Assembly (NCBI RefSeq): GCF_014467285.1
Contig: NZ_NKHR01000004.1
Coordinates: 62,001 to 126,000 of the forward strand
Origin: Xenorhabdus sp014467285
Lineage (GTDB): Bacteria; Pseudomonadota; Gammaproteobacteria; Enterobacterales; Enterobacteriaceae
Direction of reading: 5' to 3'
Length of the DNA: 64,000 nt
Below the pieces are notes generated by a model. The model worked only from the letters and a program-made list of their open reading frames with translations, searched no databases and had not been told where the DNA came from. Numbering within the stretch: position 1 is the first letter of the stretch; every line of letters begins with the position of its first letter. A program made the position numbers and the translations under genes. Positions 45,232 through 55,276 of this stretch are shown here, in pieces.

Positions 45232-48200
45232 ATGAATAAGAACGAGCTTTCATCTCTACCATTAGCTGAACGAAGAAGACTACTTGAGTTAGCCAAATCA
45301 GCAAAATTGACCCGCCAGTCTACCCAGAAAACAGAAATCAGGCCTCAGTCTCGTGATAATGGTGTGCCATTATCATGGGCACAACAACGTTTATGGTTCC
45401 TTGCTCAATTAGATCCTGCCGCACAAACGGCATACCACATGTCAGCAGGTTTGAACCTGAAAGGCAGGCTGGACCTGAACGCCCTACAAGCTGCATTGGA
45501 TTGTATTGTGGCGCGCCATGAAATTCTGCGTACAACTATCGTGACGGTAGAAGACGAAGCACAGCAAATCATCAATGATGAAAATTGTGGTTTTCCTTTA
45601 ATACAAGAAGATTTCAGCCAACTATTCTCCGAACAAAAAAACGCATCAGAGCAGCAAGCAGCAATTGAAAAAGCCGCCTATCTTGAGGCAAACCGTCCCT
45701 TTGATTTTGTTAATGGTCCTTTGGTACGTGGGCGATTGCTAAAACTGGCAGAAAACCAACATATCTTACTGTTGACCCAACATCATATTATTTCAGATGG
45801 CTGGTCAGTCAGCGTCTTTATGCAAGAATTGTCCACGCTTTATCACGCATTCAGCCAAGGGCTGCCAGATCCAATGCCAGCCCTGACAATTCAGTATGCT
45901 GACTACGTTCTCTGGCAGAAAAATGCGTTGCAGGGAGAGGTGCTGGAAAAACAGGTTGAGTTCTGGCGTAACACCTTGAAAGGCGCTCCCGCATTACTGG
46001 AATTACCCACTGATCAGCCGCGACCGGCGAAACAAAGCTATACTGGCGGACGAGTTAATATTGTTTTCCCGCCTGCATTGCAGACAGGTTTAAAAAATCT
46101 CAGCCAGCGTCACGGCACAACCTTATTTATGACACTATTGGCCGGATGGGCCACTCTGCTTTCCCGCCTCAGCGGTCAGGATGATATTGTAATTGGTACG
46201 CCCGTCGCCAATCGTCAACAACCTGAATTAGCCCCTTTGATCGGCTTCTTTGCCAACACGTTGGCATTACGGGTGCAACTGCATGATAACCCCAGTGTCA
46301 GCAACCTCTTGGCAGAGGTGAAAGAACAGGCTATCAAGGCATTCGCCCATCAGGATCTGCCTTTCGAGCAATTGGTCGAAACCCTGCAACCCCCGCGCAG
46401 CCTGAGCCATAGCCCAATCTTTCAGGTTATGCTGGCAACAAATAATGTACCGGGACAACGGCATTTCGAACTGCCGGGATTGGTATTGGATGAGCGGCCA
46501 TTAATCAGGGACAGTGCTTACTTTGACCTGACATTAACTCTGGATGAAACCGAAAACGGGTTAACGGGGGATCTGGAATATGCCAGCGACCTGTTCGATC
46601 ACACCACGATTGAACGCATGGTCAACCACCTATACACCTTACTTGCGGCAATGGTGGCAGATGATACTCAACACGTGGCTGAACTGCCGTTGATGGAGCC
46701 ACCGCAGCTCAAACAATTGCTGGTGGATTTTAACGACACAGCACTGGATTACCCGCAGGATAAGCTGATTCACCAACTGTTTGAACAGCAAGCAAAGTCG
46801 ATGCCTGACGCTATCGCCTTGGTATACCAAGATACTCAACTGAGTTATGCAGAACTGAACCAGCACGCCAACCAACTGGCACATAGCCTGATTGCATTTG
46901 GTATACGCCCGGACGATCGCGTGGCTCTGTGCGTTGAGCGCAGTCCCGATATGATTATTGGCATGTTGGGCATCCTCAAAGCAGGCGCGGGCTATGTTCC
47001 CTTTGATCCGGAATACCCTGCCGAACGTTTGGCTTATCAATTGTCAGACAGCACGCCGATGTTATTGCTGACTCAACAACACTTACAAACAAGCTTGCCC
47101 GCAACGGAAATGCCGGTTTGGCTGTTGGACGATGAAGATCATCGAAATACCGTGGCACAACAGCCAACACATAATCCTGACGCCAGTCAATCGGGGCTGA
47201 TGCCACATCATCTGGCCTATATTATTTATACCTCTGGCTCGACCGGATTACCCAAAGGGGTTATGCTTGAGCACCGCAATGTCGTCAACTTTATCCACGC
47301 CCAACATCAAATCAGCCAACCTCAGCCGGGGGATCGCGTCCTGCAATTTGCGACCATGGCGTTTGATACCTCCGTGTCTGATATTTTCCCAACGCTGGCC
47401 GCGGGAGCGACTTTAGTCCTGCGTCCTGCTCATGTTCGCGTGCCTGATGCAGCATTTATTGATTTTTTACAGCAGCAGAAGATCACCATTATGGATGTAC
47501 CCACCGCTTTCTGGCATCAATGGGTACAGGAGATAAAAGCAGGCCGCACCGGTTTCAGTCCTTACCTCAATACCGTGATTGTCGGTGGAGAAAAAGCGGA
47601 GTATCGCCATTTGGCAGACTGGCAATCCCTGCCAGAGACGCAGTTCTGCCGCTGGATCAACACCTATGGCCCCACTGAAACGACCGTCATTGTCACTTCA
47701 TTAACACTTGAGAGGGGGAACTCTTCTGAAATCGTGAATAACATTCCGATTGGCCGCCCTAATGCCAATTCCCGTATTTATATTCTCGACTCTCTCGGTC
47801 AACCCGTTCCTGTGGGTGTCAGTGGAGAAATTTATATTGGCGGTGCCGGTGTCGCTCGGGGTTACCTGAATAAGCCGGAACTGACTACAGAACGCTTTGT
47901 CCCCGATCCATTCAGTGTTTATCCATCCAAAGAAAAGTCCGACGCCCGCATGTATAAAAGTGGCGATCTGGGACGCTGGTTACCAAATGGCACTATCGAA
48001 TATCTGGGGCGTAATGATTTTCAGGTTAAACTACGTGGCTTCCGCATTGAATTGGGAGAAATCGAGGCACAACTGGCGGCTTGCAAGGGCGTTAAAGATG
48101 TTGTCGTTATTGCCAGAGAGGAATCAACCGGCGATAAACGTCTGGTCGCTTACCTGATACCACAACCTGATGTCACACTTACCCCTTCTGATCTGCGTGA

Positions 48201-51200
48201 ACAGCTAAGCACGCACCTGATGGAACACATGATCCCCAGTGCCTTTGTCATACTGGACGCCTTCCCGCTGACCGGAAGTGGAAAGTTGGATCGAAAAGCC
48301 CTGCCTGCCCCCGATCGCGCTGCGATTGCCAGCCGTGAATACGAAGCACCCCAAGGGGAAATCGAACAGAAACTGGCGGAAGTCTGGCAATCCCTGCTGG
48401 GAATAGAACGAGTGGGACGTCACGACAACTTTTTTGAACTAGGTGGACATTCTCTGCTAACCGTGCAAATGGCCTCCCGTTTACGCCACGTTCTTAATAT
48501 CCAGATGGACTTGCAGGCTCTGTTTACTCGCCCTGTATTGTCAGATTTAGCGCAATTGCTGAGCACAACTATCATATCAGGCACATCAGGGCATCAATCC
48601 ACACAACCGTTGATATTGCCTGCCAACCGGGAGCAAACGCTTCCTTTATCCTGGGCTCAACAACGTCTGTGGTTCCTGGCACAGTTAGATTCTGCTGCAC
48701 AAACGGCATACCACATCGCTGGCGGATTGCGTCTGAAAGGCCACCTGAACCAGAGCGCCCTGCAAGCCACACTGGACAGAATCGTTGCACGTCATGAAAT
48801 TCTGCGCACAACCATTAAAGTCGTCGATGGTACAGCCCGGCAAATCATTGGCGATGCGGCTCAAGGTTTCAACTTAACTATCAAAGATCTCAGCCAGCTA
48901 ACAGAAGCAGCAAAACAGGCTGCCATTGATGAAGCATCTCAGTTTGAAACCAACCATCCCTTTGATTTTGCACGGGAACCATTAATACGTGCTCAACTGC
49001 TGAAACTCGCAGATGATGAGCATGTCATGCTATTAACCCAGCACCATATGATTTCCGATGGCTGGTCACTGAACGTTCTGATGAATGAACTGACCACACT
49101 TTACCGCGCTTTTAATCAAGGACAGAAAGATCCGCTGCCTGAGATGACATTGCAATATGCTGACTATGCCGTCTGGCAACGGCAATGGCTGCAAGGTAGT
49201 GTATTGGAAAAACAAGTGAATTTCTGGCGAAATGCCCTGCAAGACGCCCCCGTTTTGCTGGAGTTGCCTACGGATAAAGTACGTCCTGCGGTACAGAGCT
49301 ATCGCGGGGATCAAGTGACATTCACCCTCTCCCCAGAGCTGAGCGACGGATTAAAAGCACTGAGCCAGCGTCATAGCGCCACGCTATTTATGACCTTGTT
49401 GACAGCCTGGTCAATTTTACTTTCCCGCATAAGTGGTCAGCGAGATATTGTCATTGGTACACCGGTTGCCAACCGACAACACAGTGAGCTAGAGCCGCTG
49501 ATCGGTTTCTTTGCCAATACGCTGGCACTCAGAGTTAAACTGGAAGATAACCCCACAGTGGGTGCTTTATTGGCACAAGTGAAAGCCCATGCACTGGAAG
49601 CCTATGTCCATCAGGATTTGCCATTTGAGCAACTTGTTGAAGCCCTGCAACCGCCACGCAGCCTGAGCCACAGCCCAATATTTCAGGTGATGCTCGCGCT
49701 GGATAACACGCCAATACAGCAATCTCTTGAGTTATCCGGCGTAATATTGGATGAACTGCCATCAACCCGAAGAAGTACCCATTTCGATCTGTCACTTTCC
49801 ATGAATGATACCGACAATGGTTTAGTCGGTGAGTTGGAATATGCCAGCGATCTGTTTGAACATGCCAGCATTGAGCGCCTCGCCAGCTACCTGCACACCC
49901 TGCTGAATGCGATGGTTGAAGATGATTCACTGCGGGTGGAAGATTTACCCTTGCTACAACCGCAGCAACTCAGTCAATTATTGGAAGATTTCAATGATAC
50001 AGCGCTGAGCTCTCCGCAGGATAAGCTAATCCACCAATTGTTCGAACAGCAAGCAGAGCGGACACCTGATGCGGTTGCGTTAGTGTTTGAAGACAGCCAA
50101 CTGAGTTACGCGGAACTGAACCACCATGCCAATCAACTGGCACACTCTCTGATAGCGTCCGGTGTACGCCCGGATGATCGTATCGCTATCTGTGTGGATC
50201 GCAGTCTGGATATGATCATTGGCATGTACGCGATTCTCAAAGCGGGTGCCGGCTATATTCCCCTTGATCCGGAATACCCTACTGAACGACTGGCTTATCA
50301 GTTGTCGGATAGCAAGCCTGCATTATTACTGACCCAACATCATTTACAGGATCGATTGCCCATACAGGGCGTGTCAGTCCTGCTGCTGGATGATGAAACC
50401 CATCGCAATATGATGGCACAACAACCTGCACATAATCCTGATCCTGAACAACTGGGACTTCAACCCCACCATTTGGCCTATATCATTTACACCTCTGGTT
50501 CAACCGGACAGCCCAAAGGCGTAATGCTGGAACATCGCAATGTGGTGAACTTTATCCACGCACAGCAGCAAACCAGTGAACCTCAATCGGGTGATCGCAT
50601 TCTGCAATTTGCGACGGTGGCATTTGATACTTCGGTATCTGATATTTTCCCTACCCTCGCATCAGGTGCTACGCTGGTTCTGCGTCCTCCTCATATCAGA
50701 ATACCGGATATGGCATTTGTCGCGTTTTTGCGTGAACAGAAGATCACCATTATGGATATGCCAACCGCCTTCTGGCATCACTGGGTGCAAGAGATGATGG
50801 CAGGCCGCAGTGGATTCAGCTCTTACCTGCACACCATTATTGTGGGTGGTGAGAAAGCAGAATACCGCCATTTAATGAATTGGCTATCCAGTTCAGAAAC
50901 ACAATCCTGCCGTTGGATTAATTCCTATGGCCCTACTGAAACGACGGTCATTGCTACGACGCTGACGCTGGACAGCCAGAACCCTCTTCATCTCGAAGGC
51001 TCTATCCCGATTGGTTATCCACTGCCCAATACCTGTATTTATATTCTGGATACCCACGGTCAGCCGGTTCCCATTGGTGTGAGCGGAGAAATCCATATCG
51101 GCGGTGCAGGCGTTGCCCGTGGTTATCTGAATCAACCCGATTTGACGGCGGAGAAATTTGTTGCCGATCCATTCAAAGAAAAGCCCGATGCCCGTATGTA

Positions 51201-54200
51201 TAAGACCGGCGATCTGGGACGCTGGCTGCCAAACGGGGCCATTGAATATCTGGGACGCAATGACTTTCAGGTCAAGATACGGGGTTTCCGCATTGAACTG
51301 GGCGAAATTGAGGCCAGGTTGGTGCAATGCCATGGAGTACATGAAGCGATCGTGACCGCCCGCGACGTGCTTTCCCATAAAACGCTTTCCCATGAAGAAA
51401 GCTCAGGCGAGAAACGGCTTGTTGCTTATGTGATCCCCAAATCCGGCGCTGAACTTGAGCCTGCGACCCTACGTCAGCAGCTTGCACAACATCTCGCCGA
51501 GTATATGCTGCCTAACGCCTTTGTGATGTTAGACGCCTTCCCGTTGACACCCGGTGGAAAAATTGACCGTAAAGCGCTGCCAGAACCGGATCAAGCAGCA
51601 CTCGTCATGCGCAGCTATGAAGCGCCAGCCAATGAAACGGAAATGGCACTGGCTGAAATCTGGCAAGCGTTATTAGGGCTGGAAAACATCGGACGTTCTG
51701 ACAATTTCTTTGAGCTGGGCGGTCATTCTCTGATGGTCGTCAACCTGCTCGAACAGCTCCGTAATCAGGGTTGGGATCTTGATATCCGTACCGTGTTTGC
51801 TGCTCCTGTACTGTCTGAAATGGCGAAAGCAATGCAGGCTATGCAGGACAATGCAGACACGTTCATTGTGCCGCCCAATCTCATCCCTGACGACTGCACG
51901 GCCATTACACCGGATATGCTGCCTCTGGTATCCCTGTCGCAAAACGAGATTGATACTATTGCTGACGCGATCCCCGGTGGTAGCGCTAACATTCAGGATA
52001 TCTACCCGCTCGCACCGCTACAAGAAGGTATTCTGTTCCACTACCTGCTGCAAACACAGGGCGATACCTATTTATTGCGTCATTTTTTCGCATTCGATAC
52101 CCGTGAACGCCTTGATGCCTTCCTGACAGCTTTACAACAGATCATTGATCGCCACGATATTCTGCGGACCGCTGCTTACTGGCAGGGATTAGCTCAGCCG
52201 GTGCAAGTGGTCTGCCGCCATGCACCGCTGTCAATTAGCGAACTCACTCTATCAGCGGAAGAAAGTGCCGAAGCCCAATTAAATCGCCTCACTGATCCAC
52301 GCACGGTACGGATGGATCTGACCCAAGCGCCGTTGCTGTCCGCACATATCGCGCAAGATCCGGCGTCAGGACAGTGGCTGCTTTCCTTACTGAACCACCA
52401 TTTAGTTTGTGACCACTTATCTCTGGAAATCATATCCCATGAAGTGAAGGCGCTGCTCTTGGGAGAAGGTGACAACCTGCCCGCACCTCTGCCTTACCGT
52501 AACTTCATTGCCCAAATTCACAATGTGTCGCCGGAAGCCCATCAGGCTTATTTTCAGGCCCTGTTGGGCGATGTGGATGAACCAACTCTGCCGTTTGGAT
52601 TACATGACATCCAGAGTGGTAATCATGATGAAGATCAGCATAACGACATAGTGGAAGATACTTTCGTCCTTGACAGCGACTTAGCCCGCAGTCTGCGTGA
52701 TTGTGCCCGCCAACAGGGGATAAGTGCCGCAGTCTTGTTCCATGTCGCATGGGCGCAAGTCTTGGCGCGATGCAGTGGACGGGATGATGTGGTGTTCGGC
52801 ACGGTTCTGTTAGGGCGCTTACAAGGTGGAATCGGGGTTTCTAAAGTACTCGGTATGTTTATCAATACCCTGCCTGTTCGCGTTCGGTTACAGGCACGTA
52901 CTGTTCAGCAGGTTGTACAGGAAACTTACCAACAACTGACTGAATTATTGGATCACGAACAAGCATCATTGGCTGTTGCCCAGCGTTGCAGTGGTATTCA
53001 GGCTCCCATGCCATTGTTCAGCAGCCTGCTCAACTTCCGCCATACTCCACGTGACGAAATGGAATTCACATCACAGGCTTGGGAAGGTATACAGATACTC
53101 AATGGTGAAGAACGCAGTAACTATCCATTCTCGTTGGATGTGGATGATTTTGACGAAGGATTTTCTCTCACTGCCCAGTGTAACCAGCAGATCAATCCAG
53201 CGCGCCTGAATGCCTATATGGCAATCGTGCTGAAAGAGCTGGTATCAGCTTTGCAACATGCGCCACAACAATTGATCGAATCCATCAATATCCTGCCACT
53301 GGCAGAGCGCAACCAACTATTGAAGGATTTTAACGATACGGAACTGGCCTATCCGCAAGATATGCTGATTCATCAACTGTTCGAACAACAAGCGGCAAGG
53401 ATACCCGATACCATCGCATTGGTGTCTGACGATATTCAATTGAGTTATGCAGAACTGAATCACCATGCCAACCAACTGGCACACAGCCTGATAGCCTTTG
53501 GTGTGCGACCTGATGATCATGTGGCTCTGTGTGTCGAGCGTAGTCTGGACATGATCATTGCCATGCTAGGTATTCTCAAGGCCGGCGCGAACTATGTTCC
53601 GCTTGATCCAGAATATCCTCTCGATCGGCTGGCCTATCAGGTGTCGGACAGTAAGCCTGTGTTACTGCTCACCCTGCAACATTTACAAGCGCGTTTGCCG
53701 CTGCAAAACGTCTCCGTCTGGTTATTGGATGATGACACGCATCGGGAACGCGTGGCACAACAACCTGTACATAATCCTGACGCTGAACAGTTGGGGCTTT
53801 GCTCCCATCATCTGGCCTATATCATTTACACCTCTGGTTCAACGGGACAGCCCAAAGGCGTTATGGTTGAGCACCGCAATGTGGTGGGCTTTATCCATGC
53901 CCAACATCAGATCAGCCAGCCTCAGCCGGGGGATCGCATTCTGCAATTTGCCACTGTGGCGTTTGATACCTCAGTCTCTGATATTTTCCCGACGCTGGCA
54001 GCAGGGGCAACATTAGTCCTGCGTCCTGCGCATATCCGTATCCCGAATGCTGAATTCATTGATTTCCTGAACCAGCAGCAAATTACCATCATCGATTTGC
54101 CAACCGCTTTCTGGCACCACTGGGTACAGGAGATGAAAGCAGGTCGCACCGGTTTCAGCGCTTATCTGAAAGCAATTATTGTCGGTGGAGAAAAAGCAGA

Positions 54201-55272
54201 ATACCGCCATTTAGTGGATTGGCAAGCTCTGCCGGAAACCCAACGCTGCCGCTGGATAAACACCTATGGCCCAACTGAGACTACCGTTATTGCCACCAAC
54301 CTGATTCTGGATGGCGACACCTATCCAATCAAAGACGCTATTCCGATCGGTTATCCAAATGCCAATACCCAAATCTATATTTTGGACACTTTAGGTCATC
54401 CGGTTCCTCTCGGCGTGAGCGGAGAGATCCACATTGCCGGAACAGGCGTTGCCCGTGGTTATCTGAACCGGCCCGATTTGACGGCGGAGAAATTTATTGC
54501 CGACCCATTCAGCGCCGATCCAGTCAAAGAAAAGTCTGGTGCCCGTATGTATAAAACCGGCGATTTGGGACGCTGGTTACCTGATGGGACGATTGAGTAT
54601 CTGGGGCGTAATGATTTTCAGGTCAAGATCCGCGGCTTCCGTATTGAACTGGGCGAAATCGAAGCGCAATTGCTTGCCTGTTCCGGTGTCAGGGAAGCGC
54701 TGGTTGTCGCCCGCGAGGAAGATAACGGCGATAAACGGCTGGTGGCGTATGTCATTCCACAGCCTGAGGCTGTGCCGGATGTAAACAGTCTGCGTGAGCA
54801 ACTTAATGCCCATCTGGCGGGTTATATGGTTCCCAACGCCTTTGTCATGCTGGATGCCTTCCCGCTGACTGCCAGCGGCAAAGTGGATCGCAAAGCGCTG
54901 CCGGCACCGGATTATGACTCTATTGCCAGCCATGAATACGAAGCCCCTGAAGGAGAAATCGAACAACAAATCGCCGTTATCCTACAGAACCTACTGAAAT
55001 TAGAACAGGTAGGCAGGCATGACAGTTTCTTTGATTTAGGTGGAAATTCCCTGTCAATCATCCAGTTAATGGCAAGGCTGCGTGATGAATTCCATCTTGA
55101 GGTATCAATCTCAGACATTTTTGCTCATCCAACACTTTCTGAACTCGCTGAGCTTATCGCATCAAGACAGCTTGAAACCTTTTTCGCACAAGAAGATCTC
55201 GAATCGCTGCAAAAAGAATTGGAGAACTTGTCTGAAGATGAATTGCGTGCCCTGTTAAATGGAGATAATTAA
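45232..55272 (+). CDS. paxB: NRPS, three modules, predicted Lys-Lys-Lys (PAX-type)
   Basis: A 3346-residue synthetase with order C-A-T, C-A-T, dual C/E-A-T. The first 35 residues (NKNELSSLPLAERRRLLELA and on) look like an N-terminal docking helix region. C1 motif HHIISDGWS near 184, A1 near 664, T1 near 1067. C2 HHMISDGWS near 1270, A2 near 1753, T2 near 2159. The third C domain has HYLLQTQGD near its start and HHLVCDH near 2388. This fits dual condensation/epimerisation domains, which flip the preceding residue to D. A3 near 2867, T3 (FDLGGNSLS) near 3267. Pocket codes are DTSDIGTVIK, DTSDIGSVIK and DTSDIGTVIK, an acidic set compatible with lysine. The C-terminal tail ESLQKELENLSEDELRALL is a likely docking helix. 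Confidence 0.88.
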   Translation: MNKNELSSLPLAERRRLLELAKSAKLTRQSTQKTEIRPQSRDNGVPLSWAQQRLWFLAQLDPAAQTAYHMSAGLNLKGRLDLNALQAALDCIVARHEILRTTIVTVEDEAQQIINDENCGFPLIQEDFSQLFSEQKNASEQQAAIEKAAYLEANRPFDFVNGPLVRGRLLKLAENQHILLLTQHHIISDGWSVSVFMQELSTLYHAFSQGLPDPMPALTIQYADYVLWQKNALQGEVLEKQVEFWRNTLKGAPALLELPTDQPRPAKQSYTGGRVNIVFPPALQTGLKNLSQRHGTTLFMTLLAGWATLLSRLSGQDDIVIGTPVANRQQPELAPLIGFFANTLALRVQLHDNPSVSNLLAEVKEQAIKAFAHQDLPFEQLVETLQPPRSLSHSPIFQVMLATNNVPGQRHFELPGLVLDERPLIRDSAYFDLTLTLDETENGLTGDLEYASDLFDHTTIERMVNHLYTLLAAMVADDTQHVAELPLMEPPQLKQLLVDFNDTALDYPQDKLIHQLFEQQAKSMPDAIALVYQDTQLSYAELNQHANQLAHSLIAFGIRPDDRVALCVERSPDMIIGMLGILKAGAGYVPFDPEYPAERLAYQLSDSTPMLLLTQQHLQTSLPATEMPVWLLDDEDHRNTVAQQPTHNPDASQSGLMPHHLAYIIYTSGSTGLPKGVMLEHRNVVNFIHAQHQISQPQPGDRVLQFATMAFDTSVSDIFPTLAAGATLVLRPAHVRVPDAAFIDFLQQQKITIMDVPTAFWHQWVQEIKAGRTGFSPYLNTVIVGGEKAEYRHLADWQSLPETQFCRWINTYGPTETTVIVTSLTLERGNSSEIVNNIPIGRPNANSRIYILDSLGQPVPVGVSGEIYIGGAGVARGYLNKPELTTERFVPDPFSVYPSKEKSDARMYKSGDLGRWLPNGTIEYLGRNDFQVKLRGFRIELGEIEAQLAACKGVKDVVVIAREESTGDKRLVAYLIPQPDVTLTPSDLREQLSTHLMEHMIPSAFVILDAFPLTGSGKLDRKALPAPDRAAIASREYEAPQGEIEQKLAEVWQSLLGIERVGRHDNFFELGGHSLLTVQMASRLRHVLNIQMDLQALFTRPVLSDLAQLLSTTIISGTSGHQSTQPLILPANREQTLPLSWAQQRLWFLAQLDSAAQTAYHIAGGLRLKGHLNQSALQATLDRIVARHEILRTTIKVVDGTARQIIGDAAQGFNLTIKDLSQLTEAAKQAAIDEASQFETNHPFDFAREPLIRAQLLKLADDEHVMLLTQHHMISDGWSLNVLMNELTTLYRAFNQGQKDPLPEMTLQYADYAVWQRQWLQGSVLEKQVNFWRNALQDAPVLLELPTDKVRPAVQSYRGDQVTFTLSPELSDGLKALSQRHSATLFMTLLTAWSILLSRISGQRDIVIGTPVANRQHSELEPLIGFFANTLALRVKLEDNPTVGALLAQVKAHALEAYVHQDLPFEQLVEALQPPRSLSHSPIFQVMLALDNTPIQQSLELSGVILDELPSTRRSTHFDLSLSMNDTDNGLVGELEYASDLFEHASIERLASYLHTLLNAMVEDDSLRVEDLPLLQPQQLSQLLEDFNDTALSSPQDKLIHQLFEQQAERTPDAVALVFEDSQLSYAELNHHANQLAHSLIASGVRPDDRIAICVDRSLDMIIGMYAILKAGAGYIPLDPEYPTERLAYQLSDSKPALLLTQHHLQDRLPIQGVSVLLLDDETHRNMMAQQPAHNPDPEQLGLQPHHLAYIIYTSGSTGQPKGVMLEHRNVVNFIHAQQQTSEPQSGDRILQFATVAFDTSVSDIFPTLASGATLVLRPPHIRIPDMAFVAFLREQKITIMDMPTAFWHHWVQEMMAGRSGFSSYLHTIIVGGEKAEYRHLMNWLSSSETQSCRWINSYGPTETTVIATTLTLDSQNPLHLEGSIPIGYPLPNTCIYILDTHGQPVPIGVSGEIHIGGAGVARGYLNQPDLTAEKFVADPFKEKPDARMYKTGDLGRWLPNGAIEYLGRNDFQVKIRGFRIELGEIEARLVQCHGVHEAIVTARDVLSHKTLSHEESSGEKRLVAYVIPKSGAELEPATLRQQLAQHLAEYMLPNAFVMLDAFPLTPGGKIDRKALPEPDQAALVMRSYEAPANETEMALAEIWQALLGLENIGRSDNFFELGGHSLMVVNLLEQLRNQGWDLDIRTVFAAPVLSEMAKAMQAMQDNADTFIVPPNLIPDDCTAITPDMLPLVSLSQNEIDTIADAIPGGSANIQDIYPLAPLQEGILFHYLLQTQGDTYLLRHFFAFDTRERLDAFLTALQQIIDRHDILRTAAYWQGLAQPVQVVCRHAPLSISELTLSAEESAEAQLNRLTDPRTVRMDLTQAPLLSAHIAQDPASGQWLLSLLNHHLVCDHLSLEIISHEVKALLLGEGDNLPAPLPYRNFIAQIHNVSPEAHQAYFQALLGDVDEPTLPFGLHDIQSGNHDEDQHNDIVEDTFVLDSDLARSLRDCARQQGISAAVLFHVAWAQVLARCSGRDDVVFGTVLLGRLQGGIGVSKVLGMFINTLPVRVRLQARTVQQVVQETYQQLTELLDHEQASLAVAQRCSGIQAPMPLFSSLLNFRHTPRDEMEFTSQAWEGIQILNGEERSNYPFSLDVDDFDEGFSLTAQCNQQINPARLNAYMAIVLKELVSALQHAPQQLIESINILPLAERNQLLKDFNDTELAYPQDMLIHQLFEQQAARIPDTIALVSDDIQLSYAELNHHANQLAHSLIAFGVRPDDHVALCVERSLDMIIAMLGILKAGANYVPLDPEYPLDRLAYQVSDSKPVLLLTLQHLQARLPLQNVSVWLLDDDTHRERVAQQPVHNPDAEQLGLCSHHLAYIIYTSGSTGQPKGVMVEHRNVVGFIHAQHQISQPQPGDRILQFATVAFDTSVSDIFPTLAAGATLVLRPAHIRIPNAEFIDFLNQQQITIIDLPTAFWHHWVQEMKAGRTGFSAYLKAIIVGGEKAEYRHLVDWQALPETQRCRWINTYGPTETTVIATNLILDGDTYPIKDAIPIGYPNANTQIYILDTLGHPVPLGVSGEIHIAGTGVARGYLNRPDLTAEKFIADPFSADPVKEKSGARMYKTGDLGRWLPDGTIEYLGRNDFQVKIRGFRIELGEIEAQLLACSGVREALVVAREEDNGDKRLVAYVIPQPEAVPDVNSLREQLNAHLAGYMVPNAFVMLDAFPLTASGKVDRKALPAPDYDSIASHEYEAPEGEIEQQIAVILQNLLKLEQVGRHDSFFDLGGNSLSIIQLMARLRDEFHLEVSISDIFAHPTLSELAELIASRQLETFFAQEDLESLQKELENLSEDELRALLNGDN

Positions 55273-55276
55273 TTAA